DNA of 64,000 bases from Setomelanomma holmii (GCA_010015745.1 ML978156.1:820970-884969), one strand, 5' to 3'; counted from the stretch's first letter, positions 36,478 through 48,303 are shown. Numbers and translations: made by a program. Notes: generated by a model from the letters alone, not told the origin.

Positions 36478-38307
36478 TTAGGCCCATGCGCGAGTGCCTT
36501 TCCGGATGATGTATGCTTGATGAGTATGCTCAGGTACCTGCGGCAAACCAGTGACACTGCGAGAAATCTTATGCGGAGTGACAGCTGTTGGCGCCTCAGC
36601 AATATTCTGAGGCTCGAATCGTGCCTTTGGTGCATTCAGCTGTATCGAGGCTCGATGAATCGCACGACGGTATTTCTGTTCGACATAATATATCAGATTC
36701 TGGTTGAAGACAGTGAGCCTTTGCGGATTGTCTCGTATGGTTGCTACAAGAAAACCTCTTGTCGGTTCGAGGATCTCCTCCCCACTGCGAATTGCGATGA
36801 GCCCAAGGTCCTCCAATTTAGCTCGAAGGTCCGGGATGGATATGCCGTCGTCAAACTCCGCGGACGCGGCCATAGCTGCCAAAGCTATGTCCCTATGGCT
36901 GATGTATTGAGCCTCGATCCGTCGAAGTCCCCCATCGAAGATCATGATGATATTTGCGGGCAGTTGGTCTCTCCTCATCTCGAGCTTTTCTAGCGACTCC
37001 ATCTCGTGAAGCATGTCAAGCCGAGCTTTGGCTATGCCGATATGACCGTAGGAGAACTCAAGGATGTCATCAGCATGCTTCTCTATCGATCTAGTGGCGG
37101 TCCCCGTAGTAAGTGACCTCCCAAGGGGAGAAGGAGGAGGCTTGCGAGCGGCGCTGCCGAGCCCAAGATCTCCATGTTCTCTTTCGAGACTCCAGGCAAT
37201 GAATTTTTTCATTGCATAATCAGGGACTGAAAGACGTATGTTGACATGATCATAGTGTTCATATAGAGCGTCATTGTTGCCACTGCATGCAATTAGTGGA
37301 ATCGAAAAGAATGGACTTTGCGAACGCTTACCAGTTCTCACAGATTCTTCCTACATTTTTACAGTCGAAACAGAGCAGATCACCACACGTCCTGCAGACT
37401 AGGAAGAGACTCGATGGTTCGCGATCCGCTAGAGGGAGTGGATTCTTATCACTCGCACTCTTATGGTTTGTATGATCGCACACCCCAACGTCCTGTTCAA
37501 AGACGGCGAATCTTGAGGTCAAAAGTATGCTCAAGCCGGTATTCTGTAGCTGAGCAATCTCTTCTTCCAAAAGCATGCGTAACGTGGAGTCACATCGATC
37601 GATGCCATCAACAAGCAGAAACGACCGTGAGCTCCGCAACGCTTGTAGTCGCACGTGGAGAGCATCACGAATGAGCTTCAGTCGATGTCGCAATCTGGTA
37701 CCCTCTGCAATAGTATCTCGGAAAAGTTCATAGTCGTTGTACAAGTCATCTGACTCGTCACCCTCGATATTCTTATCCTCAGAGAGTTTGAGATACACGG
37801 TTTCAAGGAAATCCTCGACAATGCCATTTTCGCGATCTGGCACGTCGGCGGCCAGAAACACAGACACTATTGGGTAGTCTTTGGCCTTGAAATGCGTCTT
37901 CAGATGCTGGCTAATCAGGGTGGTTACCGTAGTCTTTAGCTAAGTTAGTTCTGGCTCTAGCATCTTCGTAGGCAACACACCTTTCCAGCCCCGGGCCCAC
38001 CAATACAATGAAGCTGCCATGTCGTCCTCGCATCTCGCCACGCCGAGAAGATCTCATGGCTGAAGATCCAGTGAAAGACATCTGGCAAGATGTCTGCTGA
38101 ATTCAGATGCGATGGCTTGAGTGACGGATGCATTGCTGGCTCTGCGTGCTCTCTGAAGAACAGCGGTCGTGCAGTGTTCAGCTGGCTCGCGTCGACCGAC
38201 CCCGACGTGCACGAGTCAACTGTCAGTATTGGTGATGTCAGCAACCGGTGAAGTAATCTGCATGATGCATGAGGCTTGATTCCCGGGATCGTTAGACACG
38301 AGCTCAT
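36478..38307 (-). CDS. NACHT/nephrocystin-like NTPase, short NLR-like protein
   Basis: Minus-strand exons 38307-37981, 37933-37332 and 37282-36478 give about 577 residues. Introns are 47 bp (phase 0) and 49 bp (phase 2). The first junction builds the Walker A motif: G-G-P-G-A-G-K then T-T-V-T-T-L-I-S-Q-H-L. A Walker-B-like S-F-L-L-V-D-G-I-D-R-C-D and a sensor-like S-I-L-L-T-S-R-F follow, then a C-x2-C..C-x2-C knuckle (C-R-T-C..C-F-D-C). The last exon has the helical A-Q-Y-I-S-H-R-D-I-A-L-A-A-M part that normally follows the NTPase in fungal NLR-like proteins. No ankyrin, TPR or WD repeats come after it. The start (M-S-S-C-L-T-I-P) is the first ATG in frame and is uncertain; a further exon upstream is possible. 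Confidence 0.75.
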
Positions 38308-38529
38308 CTCCACAGCGGGCCACCACAGTTGGGGGCCTGAAACACCCCTGCCGAGCAGTCCAAAATTGGGTGCATCGCAGGTGTGATGTCCGATCTGAGC
38401 CCGGGCAGTGTTGGGGGCGCAAACTGAGGTCTAGAAAATTTGAAATGCATCAAAAGGCAATGCTCTACGTAGTCTTTCTCGCGACGGCTCTTTCAACTTC
38501 AGTCGGTCCTTACTTTGGGTCCAGTTGTG

Positions 38530-41327
38530 ATGTTGTTCGCTCGCGGCCTTTTGGTGGCCTGCTTCGCAGCCTGCGGGTTCGCCCGCTCCCTCCCGAACAA
38601 GGTGCGACCGCGACAGGCATCATCAACGACAGATGCCCCTGATGCGCAAGCAACAATCTGTGGCGATATCGTGGATAGCGTCAACGAAGGTAAGGGCGTT
38701 GTTGATAGCTGATGAAAGACGCCCTCTGATATGATGCGATGCTTGAACTGTTTACGCAGTGTGCAGAGGAGAAGAAGGCGCGAGTCGCTGCCGACGCAGT
38801 TGTTCTTGGCCCGCATGCGCGTTCTACCTCACTCGCATCCACAGCATCGTCTTTCAACTTGCAATCCTCATACTAACAACACAAAGGCTATCAATTGTTC
38901 TGGGCATCTGATGCGTATGCATGTCTGACAAGTGTACCATTCAACGATGCTGTCGCAACCCGCTTCATTAAGTACTGGAACGACACAATCCAATTTCAGA
39001 GCACTATCGCATACCTCAAGAATCCACCTGAGGGCTACCAGCAACCTGCTGTCGACGTAGTTGCCGAGCTTAACAGAATCCAGCAACGTGTCAATGAAGG
39101 CTCGTACGCCAATCAGTACGACTTCGAGGCAGATTTCCAGCTTTTGACCTATGCCCTTCATGATAGCCACGTCTATCTGACTGCTGGAGTGCTTTCGGCA
39201 TTCTCCTTCGCAGCACCATACGAGATTGCCTCTGTCTCATCAGACGGCAAGCAGGCACCCAAGGTCTATATCACCGACGATCTTCTCAACAGCGCGAAGG
39301 AGGGATGGACACCCTCCGCCATCACGAACATAAACGGCACGGAGGTCAATCAATTCCTGACACAATTCGCCGCGCTCAACGCATGGGGCTATGTCGAACC
39401 TCACGCAGAGTGGAATGCGTTGATGTCGAGTCCAACGCTCGATATCCAAGGCGGCTTGACCGTTTTCTCCGGAGCTGCCACGTTCTACCCTGGAGACAAT
39501 CTCACATATACTTTCGAAAACGGCACATCGCTTGACACATATTGGTTGGCCATATACAACGAGGTCGCAAACTACACTGGGCCATTGACAACTGGTGGTG
39601 ACTTCTACAACTACTTCGTGCTTGGCCTGCTCCCAGCATCCTTCGATCCGACACTTATTGTGTCACCTACCTACTCAGGCGACAATGTCTCCGAGCCTGC
39701 CAACTGGTACAATGCTAGTTTCGGAGCGTTTCCTGAGGATCCTGCTATCGCCCAGGCGGATCTCGGTATCCTTGGTGGGGGCTTCGTCACAGGCTACGTC
39801 CTGGAAGACATTTCCACCGGTGTATTGAGCCTTCCAAGCTTTGATGCCATCCCACAAACACTAAGCAACTATAGCTTGGCTGTCAACCAAGCCATTGCAG
39901 GTGCTGCTGCAGCCAATCTGACCCGCATCGTCATCGATCTTCAACGAAACCCTGGAGGGGCCACATTGCTACCTTACACCATATTCAAAGCATTCTTTCC
40001 AGATCTCTCGCCTTTCGCCGGCAGCAGAAGGCGCAGCTTCCCTTTGGCAAATGTCATCGGCTCAGCCACCACAAAGTACTGGGACGCCCTAGATGAAAAT
40101 AATGAGGACGACTACAATTTCAAGGCGCAGCTTGCCGCCGATGAATGGGTCATCACCAACCGAATCAATGCTGCCACTGGGAAGAACTTCACTAGCTGGC
40201 AGGAGTACCAGGGCCCAGTAAATGCGAATGGCGATGCATTTTCGCTGACAGAGCGATACGATCTCGCCAATGTGGTCTTCGATATCGTACGTATAATTGG
40301 GTTCGATGTGCCCATGCCCGACTGACAGCTGCTGCAGGCCGCCTTCGACGAATACTATCCAGTGATGTATCTACCAAATAAGACAGCTTGGCCCTTCCAG
40401 GAGCGGATTTTTAACCCCGACCAAATCGTCCTTCTTACTGACGGCCTTTGCGCATCCGCGTGCTCGCTCTTCGTAGAGATGATGACCCGGGCTGGTGTCA
40501 AAACAATTGTTGCAGGAGGTCATCCCAAGACAGGTCCGATGCAGACCGCTAGTGGCACTCGTGGAGCCATTGTCTACTCTGCGTTCGACCTTGATGATGA
40601 CATGACCTTCGCTAGTAGTATCGACAATACGGCCGAGGCAACCCTCCCTCAAATTCGCGATACCGGTGTCTACACCAAGGCTGCAGGCTTCAACGTTCGA
40701 GATCAGATCAGGAAAGACGAGACTACTCCGCTGCAATTCAAATATGAAGCCGCTGACTGTCGTATCTACTACACCATCGCGAACATCTACAATATGACCC
40801 AGCTGTGGCACGATGCCGCTACTGCTGCCTTCATCGATCCGTCCAATTGTGTCGATGGCTCGAGGGGTTTTTCGACAACCAATAACACCAGTCCCAACAC
40901 ACCACCGAAACGTCAATCGCAGAAGCCAATTCTCAGCCTCGACACCAACTCCGTCAAGCAAGTCCGCTTCGATGATGACCCGAATGACGGCTACCGAAGC
41001 GCACTCGGCAAACCAGTTGGCGGCAACGACATCTCCATTTGTCCTTCGAATGGCGTCTGTCCAGACGGCAAGTCGCAATGCAGATCCATATCGATCACCT
41101 GCTCTGGTGAGGGTCAAAAAGAAGTCAAGGCCTGTCTACCACCATGCACAAATCGCAAGGGTTCAACTAGCTGTCCAGGAGTATGCAACATCTTGCAAAC
41201 GCAGGAGAGCAAAAAAGTTGGTCTAAATAAGCAAGCAACTTTTAGCGAGAACTTGTACAGCGGCCTTTGTTACCCGCAAGTTGGGACGAGGAAGTTGGGC
41301 TGTGCAAACAACCCGACAACACAATAG
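38530..41327 (+). CDS. secreted S41-family peptidase (CPAF-like)
   Basis: Exons 38530-38689, 38887-40286 and 40338-41327 give 849 residues. The introns (197 and 51 bp) join in phase 1 and phase 0, restoring N-E-G-Y-Q-L-F-W-A-S and V-F-D-I-A-A-F-D-E-Y-Y. A signal peptide opens the protein (M-L-F-A-R-G-L-L-V-A-C-F-A-A-C). The family's D-A-Y-A-C-L-T-S-V-P-F and H-D-S-H-V-Y-L-T-A-G motifs follow. The protease core has I-D-L-Q-R-N-P-G-G and the catalytic-serine block L-T-D-G-L-C-A-S-A-C-S-L-F. A Cys-rich C-terminal domain (about 14 Cys after residue 750) ends the protein. Many N-x-S/T sites fit secretion. Members are fungal relatives of the CPAF-type S41 peptidases. Substrate unknown. Confidence 0.9.
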
Positions 41328-41707
41328 ACTCTATGCCATGAGTCAATACACGATGATATTCTCGTACTACGTCATTCTGGAATTTGTCTCCAAGTGAACG
41401 CATCTACACACGAGAACAAAACTCACAATATTAGCCATCATGGAAATTGACTAGGCCACCGTATTTGCATGTCCATCCTTGATTTCAGTCGTCATTGCTT
41501 CCCTGCGTTGCAAATTTCAGAAAGTGCGTATCTCACATGATAATGCTTAGATGTTAGTGTCGAAGTAGTAACCTCGAACACTCGGACGCTGCACAATCTT
41601 TACACTTGTGCACCATTTACCTCGTTCATTGCTGGCATGTGTCAACACCTAAATGACAGGTAGCATGCTCACTGTCGTCACGCCAGCCTGCACTCCAAAT
41701 TCATTCC

Positions 41708-42483
41708 ATGAGTGAAACTTCACCGCAAGCGAACCGCCAGGAATCATCAGATCACCATGGCCCTAACTACAATGAAACTCACATCCATCCTCATGCGTCC
41801 TTCGGCGCCCACGTACTCTTATCCCTCAACATCTCCACAAACATAATGTCGAGCGACCAACGCCAGCGCATAGCAGACCTGAACGCTCACGCGTTCGCCA
41901 ATACGCGCCTCATCACTGACTTGTCGCGGCGCAACCACGAGCTCAGGACCGAGCATGAGCAGCAGCAAAAGCTCCTAGCGAAGTTCCGTGAGGAGCTGGG
42001 AGATGTAAAAGCCCTCACACGTCTCGAGAAGTTAGATGTCGACGACTTGAGCGATACTGATCTCGAGAATGCCGGATATGACACTACGGCGGCTCCCACG
42101 GCCAGGTCACCACACCAAGATATTCAAACACTGCCACTACTAGCCAGAATGACAGACAAACATGTCCGCTTGCGCCACCCCCGTTCCCGTCCTCGATATC
42201 GAATCCATCACCGCAGCCAAGCCAGCCTCCGACGCCGTTCTACGTCGCTGCGCGCATGGCGCCGCCGTTGCGTCTGTCGTTCATCATACCGGGCATAAAA
42301 GGCGAGACATTGCATGTACCGATTAAGATGATCGACTTGGCGTTCATATTGGAGCGCAGGCTGGAGAAGAAGGGGTGGAGAAAAGCAAACGTACAGCAAA
42401 GTGTGCTGGATTTCCTGGAGGTGCCTTTGATAAGGGCGGACTGGCAAGGTGGGGTGGAGGTTGGAAATCTACTTAAGGACTAG
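41708..42483 (+). CDS. hypothetical coiled-coil protein, intron uncertain
   Basis: The first part is rich in Gln/Arg/Glu/Leu and predicts a coiled coil (R-I-A-D-L-N-A-H..L-R-T-E-H-E-Q-Q-Q-K-L-L-A-K-F). The C-terminal part reads R-L-S-F-I-I-P-G-I-K-G-E-T-L-H-V-P and ends at 42483. Joining them needs a 38-bp GTCACC..CTAG intron at 42106-42143, shorter than usual; the linker would then be Pro/Ser-rich. Translation could begin at 41708 or at the ATG at 41847. No family is recognised. Confidence 0.5.
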
Positions 42484-42633
42484 GAGGTAGATGAAAACGT
42501 GTTGTTGATCCATGTAAGCTTTTAACCCGCCAGTCGCTATGCAGACCTTTTTTTATCATGCAAGATATATATAACAACGCAACACATTTTCCTTCCCACT
42601 AAATCACACATGTCTTCTCCGCCTTCACCACTT

Positions 42634-44136
42634 CTACTTCACAGCCTCCCTCTCCACCCCCTCCGCAACCCACCGCCCCCCAAACGCTTCCTGCAACACC
42701 CTCAATCTCGAGAAAAACACATCATCATCCACATACGCGCCCTTGAGCCACCGCTCTCCTTTGGTCGCATCAAACGCCCTCCTGGCATGCAGCACCCTCC
42801 TATTATCGAAAACCACACACTCGCCCTCATTCAGGCGATACTCGAACAAATTCTCCTCACTTGCTAGCAACTTCTCATACGCATGGCTCGCAGCGACGAA
42901 GTTCCGTAGCGAGGTGGCGTTGTTCGATCCGATGCGCGCTTCAAACGGGCCCTGGAATGGCGGCGACCAGTTTACGCGTCGGATCAAGGAGGCGAGATTC
43001 GTGGGGTCGGAGTATTTTGGGTACGGGAAGAGATCGATGATGGGGCGGGTGAAGTGGTAGTGTTGCGTGGGGTGGTGGTAGTGATATGTTACTGGGAATG
43101 TACACAGAGTGCGGAAGTGGCCGACGGATTGCCGGTGTAGTTGGTGCGCGGCGTGGAAGGAGTCGCTGAAGAAGGATGCGCCGCCGGGTGTGCGGGCGCG
43201 TAGAGAGTGCAGGAGTTGGAGATGGGGCGGGTTCGAGGTGTATAAGAGGTCCATGTGTAGGCCGAGGAATTGGGGCGTGTAGGCTATGTTTTCGGCTTGG
43301 AGTTTGGAGCGGACGTCCCAGGTGTGGCCGTAGAAGGTGTCTTTGAGAGTGCCGATTCGTGAGGCGAGGTGGACGACAGATTCTTCCGAGTCGGGGACGT
43401 TTCTGAGGAAGAGCAGGCCGTATTGGTTGAGGTGTGTGAGGGCGTCGAATAGCGTCGAGTCTTGGGTCATGTACTCGTTGTAGTCGACCCATCTGTTGTC
43501 CTTTGTGATTTTTCGTTTGTCCCAGAGGACCCGGTCGTCTTGTCGCACGCCGCCTCTGAGTTCGATTTCTGTATTGAGTGCCCTCCGTAACCAGTCGATG
43601 GAGTGTCGTGTGCGATGCTCTGGTCCATAGCCCTTGACGTCACTGCTCCATTCGAGCTCTATCGATGTCCCCTTTTCCTCATCGACGACTGTTTTACAGC
43701 TGCCCTCAAGATCCTCCGGGATATCCGAGGTTTGAAATAGCTTCTGCTTGCTGTGTGGATCCATGCATTGTGGGCACGTGCAGCTGTCGCGCAAGAAGAC
43801 GGTGTCGAGCACTCTTGGATCGCCATCGATATTCACCGCGATGTGTTTTGCTGGCTTTCCATCCATTTGACCAATGTTTGATTCATCGTGCACCAAATGT
43901 TCCTGTTCTTTACTCTCTCTCAATTTTCGCTGTGCCGCCTCGTCCACTTTGGTTGGTCGTCGCGGGCCATGTGTGTCAACGGTCCAATTGGCGTGCTCGG
44001 CTGCACTCGGACTTTGACTCCAGAAGCTTTTGAAGAAGAATTGTCGTCTCTGCGCGGAAGATTTTCCTGTCAAGCTGGCTACTCTCCTCGAAGACACGTT
44101 GCGCAATGGGATCTTGGTAGAAATGTTCAATGACAT
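42634..44136 (-). CDS. gamma-butyrobetaine dioxygenase-like enzyme
   Basis: A single exon of 500 residues. The N-terminus is basic and Ser-rich (M-S-L-N-I-S-T-K-I-P-L-R), fitting a mitochondrial targeting peptide. Next comes a small zinc-binding-type part with D-S-C-T-C-P-Q-C-M-D (as in the N-domain of the BBOX1/TMLHE group). The TauD-type double-stranded beta helix has the iron ligands in L-G-L-H-M-D-L-L-Y (HxD) and a distal His in N-R-R-V-L-H-A-R-R-A-F. This is the 2-oxoglutarate/Fe(II) oxygenase family that makes L-carnitine from gamma-butyrobetaine. Trimethyllysine dioxygenase is the alternative. It shares a 220-bp divergent promoter with the carrier gene. Confidence 0.85.
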   Translation of the reverse strand: MSLNISTKIPLRNVSSRRVASLTGKSSAQRRQFFFKSFWSQSPSAAEHANWTVDTHGPRRPTKVDEAAQRKLRESKEQEHLVHDESNIGQMDGKPAKHIAVNIDGDPRVLDTVFLRDSCTCPQCMDPHSKQKLFQTSDIPEDLEGSCKTVVDEEKGTSIELEWSSDVKGYGPEHRTRHSIDWLRRALNTEIELRGGVRQDDRVLWDKRKITKDNRWVDYNEYMTQDSTLFDALTHLNQYGLLFLRNVPDSEESVVHLASRIGTLKDTFYGHTWDVRSKLQAENIAYTPQFLGLHMDLLYTSNPPHLQLLHSLRARTPGGASFFSDSFHAAHQLHRQSVGHFRTLCTFPVTYHYHHPTQHYHFTRPIIDLFPYPKYSDPTNLASLIRRVNWSPPFQGPFEARIGSNNATSLRNFVAASHAYEKLLASEENLFEYRLNEGECVVFDNRRVLHARRAFDATKGERWLKGAYVDDDVFFSRLRVLQEAFGGRWVAEGVEREAVK

Positions 44137-44356
44137 GGTGCTGGCTGGTGTTACTCTTGTCGCAGCGCAGAGCCGCGGGGTCTTCTTCCCTTTTCAAAAG
44201 CCGGCCTTGGAAACTTTGACCCGAGCGACCGAGGCTTTCAACCTCCACCGCGAAGCCATTTCTCCGGCATCTCCCTTTTAACGCGCACCACCGGCAGTCG
44301 GGCATAGCGTGTGGCATCGTGGCACGTGTGCACGTCACGATCGAGGCGCTGGGCGC
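44137..44356. promoter_or_regulatory. short divergent promoter
   Basis: These 220 bp separate the start codons of the dioxygenase (minus) and the mitochondrial carrier (plus). Both products are expected in mitochondria, so shared control is plausible. No TATA box or known operator was recognised. Confidence 0.45.
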
Positions 44357-45438
44357 ATGTCTGAGGCCGTCGCACAGCTCAAGCATGAGGTAACGTGTTT
44401 ACGCTGCGTATGCGACACGTGTGGGGACCATAGCTGATGGCAGGTTATATAGGGCTCGCAGCGTCAGGTAGTGGTTGCTGGTGCCGTTGCAGGCCTGGTG
44501 TCGCGGTACGTGAACCCAAATATTCAAGTGTTTGTGTGCAACGCTGATGTCGCGATAGTTTCGTGATTGCTCCCCTCGACGTCATCAAGATCCGTCTGCA
44601 GCTTCAGATCCACTCGCTTTCCGATCCTACCAGCTATCGCGGCCTCCATGGACCCGTGTATAAAGGGACGTTGGGCACTCTCAAGCAGATTCTGCGCGAG
44701 GAAGGCCTCACAGGATTGTGGAAGGGCAATATCCCAGCTGAGCTACTGTACTTGACGTACGGCAGCGTACAGTTCTCAGCATACACGTCGATATCGCACC
44801 TCTTGGAGACCATTCCAGAGCCATACGCGCTTCCGAACGCTGCAACGTCGTTCGTTAGCGGCGCTGCTGCTGGTGCGGCTGCGACGACTGTCACATACCC
44901 ACTCGACCTCCTGCGCACGCGTTTTGCTGCTCAGGGCAATGACCGTGTGTACACGTCGATCTTGTCGTCCGTGAAGAGCATCGCTCAACATGAAGGCCCT
45001 AGAGGATTCTTCCGCGGCCTCGGAGCGGGTGTCAGTCAAATTGTTCCGTACATGGGCCTCTTCTTTGCCAGCTACGAAAGCTTGAAGCCAGTCATGGCAA
45101 GCTCGCCTGTGCCGTTGCCGCTTGGAAGCTCAGATGCTGTGGCTGGTATTGTCGCCAGTGTGCTTTCGAAGACTGTTGTGTATCCACTTGACACTACACG
45201 AAAGCGGCTGCAGGTTCAGGGACCACACCGAGAAAGATATGTGCATCGAAACATACCCACCTACAGCGGCGTTCTTATGACGCTGCGGCAAATATGGAAG
45301 AACGAAGGCCGGCGCGGCATGTATCGTGGTTTGACGGTCAGTCTGCTCAAGGCTGCACCCGCCAGCGCGGTAACGATGTGGACATATGAAAGAGCTGTGG
45401 GTATAATGCTAGCATTCGAGGACGAATCGAACTCGTAG
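44357..45438 (+). CDS. TPC1: mitochondrial thiamine pyrophosphate-type carrier
   Basis: Exons 44357-44389, 44453-44505 and 44559-45438 (introns of 63 and 53 bp, phase 0 and phase 2) give 321 residues. Three mitochondrial-carrier repeats are visible, each with a P-x-[DE]-x-x-[KR] motif: P-L-D-V-I-K in repeat 1, P-L-D-L-L-R in repeat 2, P-L-D-T-T-R in repeat 3. They are followed by G-L-W-K-G-N, G-F-F-R-G-L and G-M-Y-R-G-L. The text [18 protein letters not shown] is typical of fungal TPC1 carriers, which exchange cytosolic ThPP. The symbol is by similarity of these motifs; another SLC25 substrate is possible. Confidence 0.85.
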
Positions 45439-45539
45439 GATCATCCGACCCAGTTCGTGAGCCCTGGATGTTGGACCTCTTACATATCGTCTCTTCTTTA
45501 CTTCTAAGCACGGCGCATCCTCTTTGCCACGAAATTTCT

Positions 45540-46140
45540 CTAAGCCACAGCTCCATCATACCACTCACGTCTTGCCTTGATATCAGTGCGCTTGAAGGAG
45601 GGCACTTCTATCTTAGTCCCACCAGTCGCGTGGATCCAATCGCGGAATCTCTTGCAATTCGCCAAGATCACATCGAGATCCGCACCAGGAGGCTGGCGTA
45701 CTGTCGTATATGGGACCAACTTCAAGCACTTCAAGCCTGCCAACAGCGCAGCGAATTCTTCTTCCTCCGTTTCATCCATGAAGTCTCCGAGGCCAAGCTT
45801 GTCTCCCCAGTCGATCCGCACGTGGACTTTTCTCAGCGCTCCACGCTGCTTGGCCGTGAATGTTCGCAACGCGTGCGCAAACGATTCTAGACTGTCGAAG
45901 TGGAAAGAGTTGCAACTATACAGGGGCATGGCGGCCTCGTAGTACGCCTGGCGACACACGCGTAGGAAGTCCATGCCAGTGGGCCGAATCGACCGCCCGT
46001 GTAGCTTGTTGCCGTATCGTCCACGGCCCAGCTTCTTCCGCAGGAGGGAGAAGGTGCCGGCGGTGAAGCATAGACGTAAATCTGGTTGCGGAGTTCTGCT
46101 GGAAGTTGAAAGAAAGGTGAGGAAGGATTAGTGGTGCCGT
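45540..46140 (-). pseudogene. 2EXR-like gene with a one-base frameshift
   Basis: On the minus strand P-F-F-Q-L-P-A-E-L-R-N-Q-I-Y-V-Y-A is followed, after a one-base frame change near 46065-46070, by F-T-A-G-T-F-S-L-L-R-K-K-L-G and then V-C-R-Q-A-Y-Y-E-A-A-M-P-L-Y-S-C-N-S-F. The frame then stays open to 45540. No GT..AG pair fits the break. It is either a recent inactivating deletion or a sequence error. The start exon was not resolved. Confidence 0.6.
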
Positions 46141-46430
46141 ATGCGCTGGTGGGAGCGTTAGACGTGGTATAACAAGCTGTTCGAGAACGCTCACGGCTTG
46201 CGGATTCTGGCGGAAAGCCTGGTAGGCATAGTGGGTGATTGAAAATACTCGGTACGAGTTGAGGGGTCGTGAGGAAAGGAAGAGCTGTGGAACAGGTTTG
46301 CACGGTGAGCTGGGGATTTTAATCCTACTCGATATCTCCTTACTCTGAAGAAATGCTAGCCTGGTTATCGCGACAGTGCAATCACCTTAAAGTGCTGTTG
46401 CGCAACGTGCGGTCATCAAGGTAAGCAATC

Positions 46431-46730
46431 TTGATCTCAACATCTTTCGAAATCATGGCTGACTTCATGCAGGACTTGCACATCCATTTCAAGTACGCTG
46501 GTATGGCCGGACTCGGCGCGTGGTTAGACCAACACAAAGCAGGAGATGTCATGTTTGCCCTCCTCTTTCCGGGCGTGAGATACTTGACGCTGGATATCCC
46601 ATACCAGGCTTGCAGTCCGACGTATGGCCTGTTAGATGAGAAGGACACGGCTGCTATGGCGCAGAAGGAATTGTTGGTTCCCTGGGCGTCTACGAGCGAG
46701 CCCATGGAACGTGTAGGTACAGAGCATTGA
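46431..46730 (+). pseudogene. possible C-terminal fragment of a 2EXR-like gene
   Basis: The frame holds A-L-L-F-P-G-V-R-Y-L-T-L-D-I-P, resembling the L-x-x-L-F-P-G-V-x-x-V-x-I segment in the C-terminal half of several family members. The N-terminal hallmarks are absent. Similarity is limited, so the call is weak. Confidence 0.25.
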
Positions 46731-47116
46731 TTGGGGTATGAATTCATTCCACTTTGACATACCTTCTGCATCGATCACAGATGAACGATTTGGTGTGTCG
46801 GCGGAGGTTGAAAAGAAGTCTTGTTATGAAGTTTGATAAGGGCAGAATGATTGAAGAATATTATCGGGCGCGCTACGGTGATAAACATACTGGCATATCC
46901 GGAGACTGCTGAGATTGTGATGCTACATACTTCATGTCTATATCGCTGCATTACCTCCATCTGACACACAGTTGGGTCTTCCCTTTTCAAGCAACAAAAT
47001 ACCACGACGCAGGATCATGCATGCACCTCTGGAATTGCTTTTAACCAAGCCCCACATCTTGCATCTGGAGCACTGCTCGATTCTCGCAACTCGTCGAGTA
47101 GCTGACTTTCATGATC

Positions 47117-47718
47117 TCACGGGACCATCTGTGCCTTTATCTCAATGAGCTGTCCATCACCATCAAAGCGCCGGACCTCAAGCTCAACACCCGGCTTACC
47201 CTTAACCCATGCAGCGATTTGTTCTATCTGAGGATTAAGGAAACACTGCCATAGGAGATCTGTGTCGCGGGGTGTAGACTCTGAAACAGAGAGCATGTGG
47301 ACATCGAACACCACATGTCGTACTTCTGGAAGCAGAATCTTTAGCTTCACTTGGTCTATAACATCTAGAAATGTAGGGATGCCGATCTTATCGTTGAATG
47401 TTGTCTTGAGGTGCAGTTGTGTGATAGATAAGCGTATATTGAGGGGAACGGCCCAGACTCGAGCGAAAGAAGTGAGGGCGTTGAAGCGCAGAGCCGCGTA
47501 TTGTAAGCGTAGCTTCTTGGTCTCGGAGTAGATCTGCCGACATGTGTGGAGGAGTGCGTCGCGGTGTGGGTCGTCAGTGCGATGAACGGGTTGGGGGATC
47601 AGGCGCAGCTGTTTCTTCGTGTTCTTGGACACGAAGGAATAGGTCTGGCTGCTGAAGACGCAGGCGTAGACTTCATTGCGAATCTCTCCAGGGAGATCGA
47701 GGAAAGAGGTGGTGCGGC
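47117..47718 (-). CDS. 2EXR/F-box-like family protein (first exon unresolved)
   Basis: On the minus strand the main exon reads F-L-D-L-P-G-E-I-R-N-E-V-Y-A-C-V-F, then L-L-H-T-C-R-Q-I-Y-S-E-T-K-K-L-R-L, and L-L-P-E-V-R-H-V-V-F-D near the end. It stays open to 47117. Just upstream a minus-strand ATGTC followed by GTAGGT looks like a 5-nt first exon, as in the neighbour at 49043, but no acceptor gives the right phase. A one-base indel in the 5' part is possible. Confidence 0.55.
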
Positions 47719-48303
47719 CTTGTTACATGCTATGAACTGGTCAGCAAAGAATATGGGGTAGTGATTGATTGGTACCTACGACATTTTGTGCTAGTTGTTT
47801 GGTTGTGGAAGCGGTGTTGGTAGAGTTGTGCGTGAAATAAGCAAAGTTGAGTCCTCGGTGATGGAAGCTGAAAGGAATGGGAAAAATTGCAAGATCGGGC
47901 GACGATATTTTATACTCGAAGGCTTCGAAGGCAAACACTTGGGGCGTGCACGAGCTATTACTTTAGACACGTGGCAGTTGCTTTCAACATGCTTGGCAGG
48001 CATGGCAGTGAAGAGGTGAATCATCTCTATCTAGGTAGTCTGGCACTCCCCATGCTGCTGATCAGAACGGCGAGTGCTTAGTATGCAATATCACACCAGC
48101 GGACTGCCGGCCTTCAGGGGCTTACGGTGCCCGATAACGTTTCGTACAAGAAAGTTGTAGTATGAATACATGGAATTGGCTGATTGGAAGGTCTTAGGAC
48201 TTAGTCTAGCATTGAATTTCTTCTCGCAGCGCTTACATCAAGTTAGCGCGGAGTAGACTAGTCCCGCTGCACTTGGCTTTCAGCCGACACATCAAAGCAG
48301 TCA

